Source of the DNA: Aquatica leii | Taxonomy: Eukaryota; Arthropoda; Insecta; Coleoptera; Lampyridae | Length of the DNA stretch: 64,000 bases | Assembly (NCBI GenBank): GCA_035610365.1 | Contig: CM069434.1 | Location: 102,164,806-102,228,805 of the forward strand | Direction: 5' to 3' | Part shown: positions 58,029 through 64,000 of the stretch, piece by piece | How the letters are laid out: each line of letters begins with the position of its first letter | How positions within the stretch are numbered: the first letter of the stretch is position 1 | The notes under the pieces: generated by a model | Told to the model about the DNA's origin: nothing | What the model saw: the letters and a program-made list of their open reading frames with translations, nothing else | The model's database searches: none | Program-made: the position numbers and the translations under genes

Positions 58029-59381
58029 TGCACTGCGCCGTTGTTGCCAAGAAAGCCGGCTAGCTTCTGGATCGGAGGCAGGGTGCGTAGGTGCACGTGC
58101 TAGCTGCAATAAAAATTGTGGGCGCCAACTAAACGAACCACCTAAACTAAAAAAAATAGAAAGGGACACCACAAACGACGGTGGTCAGTTCAGTAAATAA
58201 AAAGAAAAAAAACGTATTAACTAAAAGTAAGGTATATATTTGGCTATTGAGGTAGAGTTGTAATCAGTTGTAAAATAGAACATAAACAGAATTATTATGT
58301 ACACGTGTTGGGTGCTTTAGACACGATCACCTAATAAATTGTAGTTGGTAGTACTTAAGAAAAAGATAAAAACCCTATAGTCAAGTTTTTTTTTACGTTA
58401 TGCGATATATCAATGCGATTTTTAATTGATTGAATTAAGGCAGACAAACACATAAAGATACAAAAAATCAGGGTACTCTCGGTTCCAATAACACCTACTT
58501 ACTACAGGGTAAGTTACCTTGCATGCTGAACCCTAGTATCTCTAACACGTTTGGGGAGGCGAACGATTTAACCTAAGAAAAAATCTTATAGGTAAATTTA
58601 CCAACTTAATTACGTTAATCTCGGCCAACGTATTACTTGTGGCTACGTAGAAGGAGCTCCCTATACCAGCATAAGAATACCCACACACATTGTGTTCTTA
58701 AAATAACCCGACCCCTCGCCTACTCTTAACTGCGGAGATCTATTAGTGAATTTGTTAAAACAACTTGTTATTGTCCCGACAGTCTAACAGTAATTTGGTT
58801 AAGGCCTTATTTAATATATATATATTGTATTATGTTGTCGTAGGTAGCAGTACGGTTGGCAGTCCTTTCCGCACGCTTAAGCCAGGGAATCCTTAGAAGG
58901 TGTGAACAGCAAATAAAAAAAGGTCAATACCTGTGTCATTCGTAAGGCACTTCCAATGGGGTACTCTTTGGCAACATCGCTTGAATAAACATATCTTCTT
59001 TTTAGAAACGACCGATTAGAACTATCCCCTCTAAGTGGTGGACTACTTTAGGGTTTGGTCACAATGGAACTAGCCGCTAAAATTTTAATTATGAGTTTTG
59101 TTTTATTCTTAGAAGTTACGTTTATTTTTTCTTTTACCCCAATGGTAATTCTGGGCAATCATGAATTTTACAACTTTAAATTTTTGTTTGTGATCTAAAG
59201 CACTTCAACTTTGCAAATAAAATCTACTCTTGTTGTTTTATCTAGTTCTAATCATAATCTCAAGATAACCCCGGAAATACCTTACGAAGACCCGCCAAAG
59301 TATCAACAAATTTTTAACCCTGTAGTGGCGGCAACCCACATTTCATTCCAAAATACTGCTTGTAACTTTTCAAATGTTACA
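58029..59381 (-). repeat. Array LTR 4 (outer 5' LTR)
   Basis: 1,353 bp, ending AAATGTTACA at 59381, followed by the TSD TAGC. Has a few private substitutions (for example GGCAGACAAACACATAAAG). Confidence 0.92.
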
Positions 59382-59385
59382 TAGC

Positions 59386-59613
59386 TTTAAAAATTAATTA
59401 CATTATTAAGCAAATTTAAACGGAAAAAAGTATGCACGTATCCGTAGTATTATGGTATTGCTTTTTATATAAGCTACAGATATTAGTCTGACAGTCTTCT
59501 TAACTCTCAACTTCGAAAAGCTGACCACAGCTCCTTTTGAATACTTTTTATAAATTTCTGGTACCTGTGTTGAAAATTTTCTCGAAGCTGACAATAACTT
59601 CGAGAACGTTACA
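59386..59613 (-). repeat. LTR fragment of macro-gypsy copy C
   Basis: The LTR begins TGTAACGTTCTCGAAG on the minus strand at 59613, after a purine tract AAAGGAGGCAG. It contains AAAAAGTATTCAAAAGG and TCAGCTTTTCGAAGTTG, also found in copy B. Its far end is cut near the array. Confidence 0.72.
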
Positions 59614-59731
59614 CTGCCTCCTTTGTAAGACTGTTCTGTTCCAGAACAGGAAACTGGATGCGACACCGGTAGAAAGAATCGTGGCGATAGCGGCAGTTTT
59701 CTCCATTTTAGGAGCTTCCTTGAGCATAAAA

Positions 59732-60200
59732 CTAGCAGTCAATGGACTTTTCCTGACCCGATATTCTACTTGGTTGGTAACTGCAGACCAACACTTGAAC
59801 CCCTATTCATTGGAAGACAACCTCTAACGTAATTCGAACTGTCCTCCAATTCAGTTCATCTAAGCCACAACCAAGCTTGAATACTGCCAATTTCTTAATC
59901 TTGTGGAACTCGATTTCCCTCTTGAGATTCCATAGTGCTTGCCACAGATTTTTGTATAACGGCTTTGTACATGAGTACTTCTTGGTGACCAGATAGAAAA
60001 CGAAACGTAGGGCTCCACGATGTTTTAAAACTTTTCCCACCTAGCCGTCCAAACTTCTTTTTAAATACGACTGCAACCTGTCAAGACTCTCGCTCACGCA
60101 ATGTGCGATCGCGTGATCTTTTCGTGTTTGGAACCGTTGTAACTCTAAACCTAGACTTTCTAGAACCTCCGTATATGCTCATAAACTTATCAAAATCCAT
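59732..60200 (-). pseudogene. OARD1/TARG1-like macro domain of gypsy copy C
   Basis: From a possible ATG at 60200 (MDFDKFMSIYGGSRKSR). In shifting frames it continues FQTRKDHAIAHCVSES, the first core strand of TARG1-type macro domains, then after a short deletion of the glycine loop VAVVFKKKFGRL. Next come VFYLVTKKYSCTKPLYKNLW, IKKLAVFKLGCGLDELNWRT and ITLEVVF, ending SYQPSRISG and a stop at 59732. Here GCGLD, with the Asp I recall as catalytic in TARG1, and the Lys in LVTKK are both kept. Pol ends in its own stops near 60235, so the macro frame is separate and downstream. Enzymes of this type remove ADP-ribose from proteins; this copy is broken by at least two frameshifts. Confidence 0.85.
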
Positions 60201-60234
60201 TCCTTCGACTCGACTTCTGGTTCTGCTAGTTATT

Positions 60235-62157
60235 ACTCTAGTTCGGAACGGAACTTGCGTAATGTGTCGCCAGCAAACGGGACTAAAGGATCGATGTGGA
60301 CAATTTTTGGCTTGCATCTGTGTGGTTTTTGAATGCGATATATATAACGTTATTAATACCCTGCGTGACTTCACAAAGGCCCTCCCATTGCCTCTGCAGC
60401 TTCGGTTGAAACCCATCATTTTGTGCCTTGACGTCATATTTAGTCTTCATTTTGTCGCTGACAGTTTGTGTTTTTACGGACCTCCCCATGTCACCTTGCT
60501 GACGTAGTCTTCTCCAGCAACGCCCTCTTTGCAGTTCACCCAGTAGAATCTTTCACGAACTTATCCCAATTTCCCACTGCGCTTTGTACGCTTTGATATT
60601 TGTAGCCAAAGCACTCACTTTTTCCCAGGTTGCACGTCGGCCGTTTTCTTTTCAATTTAAAAGTGGTCTTATTTCGGGATAGTTTTCTTATTCGCGGTAC
60701 AACTGCTCAGTTTCCCACTCGTCATCAACCATAAGCAATTCTCCGGAGGCATTCGACTTTTTCTTCAAGTCGCGAACAATGGCTGCAGTCACCAGACATG
60801 GTCTTCTGAACAAGGCAACAGTGTTCCGATGACTGCTTCCGGCACGGTGTTATGTGTCATAGTCATACTCTTGCAGTCTCTCGATCCATCTTGCTACTTG
60901 TCCTTTGGGGTTACGGAACTGCAATGGCCATTTTAAAGCGGTGTGGTTCGTCCTCACTAGAAAATTTCGTCCAAACAAATATTTTTAGAAGTGTTCTACG
61001 GACTTGACAACTGCTAACAGCTCTCTTCTAGTCACGCAATAATTCTTTTCTGGCCTGGACAAAACTTTACTATACGCGATTACTTTTTCTTGTCCATGTT
61101 GGACCTGCGAAAGAACCGCGCCTATGGCCAGATTGCTTGCGTCGGTATCCAAAACAAATTTTTCCTTTTCACTTGGATAACTTAAAATCGACGATGTGAC
61201 TAGGGCCTGTTTTAATTGATGGAAAGCATTTTCGCTGTCTGCATTCTGCTCTTTCTTCGGAAAATTTCGTTAAAAGTTTGGCAATATTGGCAAATCCGGG
61301 TAAAAAATTGTCAATAATAGGTGCACAACCCAATGAATCTTCGAACCTGATGTTTGTCCATTGGTGTTGGCCTTGCTTGCACTGCTCGGATTTTGTCTGG
61401 GTCAGCCTTTACTCCATCTCTAGATACGACGTGGCCAAGGTATTGCACTTCCTTCTTAAATACATGGAACTTCTTTGGGCTCCGTTTGGATTTGCTCCAC
61501 GTAGTCGTTGAAACACTTCTTTTAGGTTGTTCTAATGTTCTTCAAACAACCTTCCAATCACGATCACGTCGTCTAGGTAAACCATCAAGCACGTCTTCCA
61601 AGACAGTCCGCGCAAGATGGTCTCCATCAAACAATCGAACATTGCAATGTTCCTGCAGGAGCGTTACACAGGCCGAAGGGCATCACAATAAACTGCTACA
61701 ACCCAGTTCCAATCGTAAAAGCTAACTAACGTGGAAAACTACTAAGATTATGATAAAACCTCGTTGATCCATCTTTCTTCTTTACGAGTACCACTGAGCT
61801 ATTTAAAGATTCAATCACACCTTTTTTCTCCATATCCATAATTATTTGTTCTGCTTTTTTTCTTTTCGCCAAAGGAAGTCGGCGTGGATGTTGTCGTATC
61901 GGCCGATCGTCTCCGGTTTTAATTTTAGGCGTCACCACGTTAGTTCATCTTTTGAAACCACTCTCCAATATCAACACTTTAACTTTAGCCAGCTGGTTTT
62001 GGTTGAGGTTTTAGCATTTGGAGGTAAAAATATCTAATAGATGTTGTGAGCACTTCTTTGGCTACGTATCTTTGTTAGTTCACGCATCTCACAATTTGAA
62101 ATACTGGCGTGCATTGGCCTATCACCGTCTTCTTTTTCTACGTTACTGGATCTGAGT
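60235..62157 (-). pseudogene. Macro-gypsy pol, copy C (minus strand)
   Basis: From 62157 downward: the pre-RT segment, then 61938-61726 (RPIRQHPRRLPLAKRKKAEQ; VVLVKKKDGSTRFY), a deletion, RT thumb with the YLDD box near 61580, RNase H near 61170-60880 (VLDTDASNLAIGAVLSQVQ; LLAVVKSVEHF), and a spacer (AGSSHRN). Most of the integrase core is missing. The integrase C-terminus is at 60500-60240 (KMKTKYDVKAQNDGFQPKLQ; PKIVHIDPLVPFAGDTLRKF). Many stops and frame changes. The macro domain follows directly. Confidence 0.85.
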
Positions 62158-63980
62158 GAAGACGTGATTCTGCCTGCAAGGACGGAAAGTGTAGAAATCT
62201 CAGGGTAGGCTACATAAGCGCGATTGAACCAATGGAGGGCGGCTTAGTTGAAAAGGGACTACTCGTTGGCAGAACTTTAGTACGAGTAAAGAACACGATG
62301 CTAGTAAGGATCTTAAACATCAACTCAGATCCTGTAACGTTTGTAAAAGCAAACCGTGGTAGGCCAATGCACGCCAGTATCACAAATTGTGAGAAGCGTG
62401 AAGTCGAACGAAGATACGTCGCTGAAAAAGTGTCCACAACATCTATTGGACATTCTTACTACCAAATGCCAAAACCTCAGCAAAGACCAGCTGGCTAAAG
62501 TTCAAGTGTTGATCCAAGAGTATCAAGATGTGTTCGCGCTGGAGAGTGGCTCCAAAGGAAGAACTAACGTAGTGAAACATAAAATTACTACCGGAAACGT
62601 TCGGCCGACACGACAACATCCACGCAAACTTCCTTTGGCGAAAAGAAAGGAAGCCGAACAAATAATTACGGATATGGAGATAGAAGGCGTAATCGAACCT
62701 TCAAGTAGCCCATGGGCATCTCCAGTAGTACTCGTAAAGAAGAAGGATGGATCAACGAAGTTTCGCGTAGACTACAGGCAGCTACACGACGTGACCAAAA
62801 AGGACAGCTACCCTTTACCCAGAATTGACGATACGCTTGACACCCTGTCAGGATCTCACTGGTTTTCCACGTTAGATTTAAAGAGTGGTTACTGGCAGGT
62901 AGAATTAGAACCCAAGGATCGTGAAGGTGAAGGTTTGTGGCAGTTCACTGTGATGCCCTTTGGCCTGTGTAACGTTCGTGCAACATTCGAGCGTTTGATG
63001 GAGACCATCTTGCGCAGATTGTCTTGGAAGACGTTCTTGGTTTACCTGCACGACGTGATCGTGGTTGAAAGGTCGTTTGAAGAACACTTATACAACTTGA
63101 AGGAAGTGTTCCAGCGACTACGTGGGGCTAACCTCAAACTGAGTCCAAAGAAGTGCCACGTATTTAAGAAAGAAGTGCAATACCTTAGGCACGTGGTATA
63201 TAGAGATGGAGTGAAGGCTGACCCAGACAAAATCCGAGCAGTGCAAGCATGGCCAAGACCAATCGGCAAACATCAGGTCCGAAGTTTGGGTTGTGCACCT
63301 ATTATAGACGATTTGTACCCGGATTTGCTAATATTGCCAAAGCTTTGACGAAATTGACGGAAGAAAGAGCAGAATTTAGATGGAATGAAGATTGCGAAAA
63401 TTCTTTCCATCAACCAAAACAGGCCTTAGTTACTTCGCCGATTCTGGGTTATTCAAGAGATGATGGAAAATTTGTTTTGGAAACCGACGCAAGCAATCTG
63501 GCCATAGGCGCGGTCCTTTCGCAGGTTCAAGAAGGACAAGAAAAAGTTATCGCGTATTTTAGCAAGGTTTTGTTCAGGCCATAAAGAAATTATTGCGTGA
63601 CTAGGAGGGAGCTGTTAGCAGTCGTCAAGTCCATCGAACATTTCTACAAATATTTGTATAGACGAAAATTTTTACCGAGAACAGACCACGACGCTTTAAA
63701 ATGGCTACTGCAGTTCCGTAACCCAGAAGGACAAGTGGCAAGATGGGTCGAGAGACTGCAAGAGTATAACTATGACACAGAACACCGTGCCGGAAGCAGT
63801 CATCGGAACGCTGATACCTTGTACAGAAGATCATGTCCGGCGGACTGCAGCCTTTGTTCGCGACTGGAAGAAAAAGATGAATGCTTCCGAAGAACTGCTA
63901 TGGTTGATGATGAGTGGGAACCTGAGCAGTTACGTCGCGAACAAGAAGACGATCCTGAAGTAAGACTACTCCTGGACTGA
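60635..63980. repeat. Long inverted repeat of two macro-gypsy pol copies
   Basis: The left arm (about 60635-62157, minus-coding) and right arm (62323-63980, plus-coding) are diverged copies of the same pol segment facing away from a 165-bp spacer (62158-62322). The axis is sharp: ATCTGAGT at 62150-62157 mirrors ACTCAGAT at 62323-62330. The right arm is cut by the window end. Confidence 0.85.
62160..63980 (+). pseudogene. Macro-gypsy pol, copy D (plus strand)
   Basis: The plus strand runs from the protease-RT linker (MEGGLVEKGLLVGRTLVRVK; VRILNINSDPVTF) into a 330-aa RT frame (62356-63348): SPWASPVVLVKKKDGSTKFR, SHWFSTLDLKSGYWQVELE, FTVMPFGLCNVRATFERLME. The catalytic box is YLHDVIVV, the second Asp-pair position being changed by GAC to CAC at 63049. 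After a frame break the connection and RNase H follow (FGLCTYYRRFVPGFANIAKA; LETDASNLAIGAVLSQVQEG; then after a stop RRELLAVVKSIEHFYKYLYR) and the linker toward integrase (EHRAGSSHRNADTLYRRSC). It leaves the window before integrase. Best preserved pol of this family here, but not active. Confidence 0.9.
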
Positions 63981-64000
63981 AAAGAAAGCAGCCGATAACC

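Larger units (their letters stand above)
37446..59381 (-). mobile_element. Tandem array of three Ty3/gypsy units sharing four LTRs
   Basis: Four LTRs (37446-38794, 44307-45665, 51176-52523, 58029-59381) alternate with three internal regions of ~5.5 kb, period about 6,860 bp. The outer ends are TGCACTGCGCC and AAATGTTACA, and the 4 bp outside them are identical (TAGC at 37442-37445 and 59382-59385). The junctions between units have no flanking DNA. Each internal region reads leader, gag, pol (PR, RT, RNase H, INT) on the minus strand, with a primer-binding-like site beside the 5' LTR and a purine tract beside the 3' LTR. No env. All units share two nonsense codons and a frameshift in pol. Confidence 0.93.

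Noticed and set aside
1-64000. tRNA or rRNA genes
   Set aside because: No cloverleaf-like or rRNA-like sequence noticed on reading; tRNA resemblance at the primer-binding sites is only the complement of a tRNA 3' end.

Overview
The window looks like nuclear DNA of an arthropod, most likely an insect. It is AT-rich and intron-bearing. It is dominated by element families typical of insect genomes: BEL/Pao, Ty3/gypsy, hAT, piggyBac, Tc1, pogo, ISL2EU and a CACTA/EnSpm-like element. The only convincing host gene is a four-exon claudin-family gene at 34473-35353 on the minus strand. The species cannot be named from the sequence; a beetle or hemipteran with a repeat-rich genome would fit.

Layout. 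1-4668: a decayed BEL/Pao element with both LTRs (158 bp). 4680-9650: gag fragment of another LTR retroelement, split by a complete but dead hAT element (5114-9255, 8-bp TSD). 9932-12047: piggyBac transposase with one nonsense codon. 13371-19874: a Ty3/gypsy element bounded by LTRs and a 4-bp TSD. It carries an OARD1/TARG1-like macro-domain remnant between integrase and 3' LTR, and its 3' LTR is broken by an insertion holding a dead Tc1 element. 19985-20450: tail of a pogo/jerky-type transposase. 21085-33913: an old BEL/Pao element split by two large DNA transposons. These are an ISL2EU element (23254-28068) with a SAP-SWIM-YqaJ gene and a THAP-DDE transposase, and a CACTA-like element (28314-33710) with an open 701-aa transposase and a DUF4806 companion gene.

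34473-35353: the claudin-like gene. 35887-37220: a plus-strand macro-domain and LTR fragment of the macro-carrying gypsy family. 37446-59381: a 21.9-kb head-to-tail array of three Ty3/gypsy units sharing four ~1.35-kb LTRs, flanked by one TSD (TAGC). All three units share the same inactivating lesions in pol, so the array probably arose by tandem amplification of an already dead copy. 59386-62157: a minus-strand macro-gypsy copy with the best-preserved macro domain. 62160-63980: a plus-strand copy of the same family, forming with its neighbour a ~1.5-kb-arm inverted repeat.

The observation I would follow first is the macro domain of the OARD1/TARG1 type that recurs at the 3' end of one Ty3/gypsy family. 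It is present in three places, one of them inside an element with recognisable LTRs and TSD. It sits where accessory or env genes sit, after pol. Many reading-frame breaks in the window fall in homopolymer runs, so some pseudogene calls may reflect sequencing error rather than real mutation.
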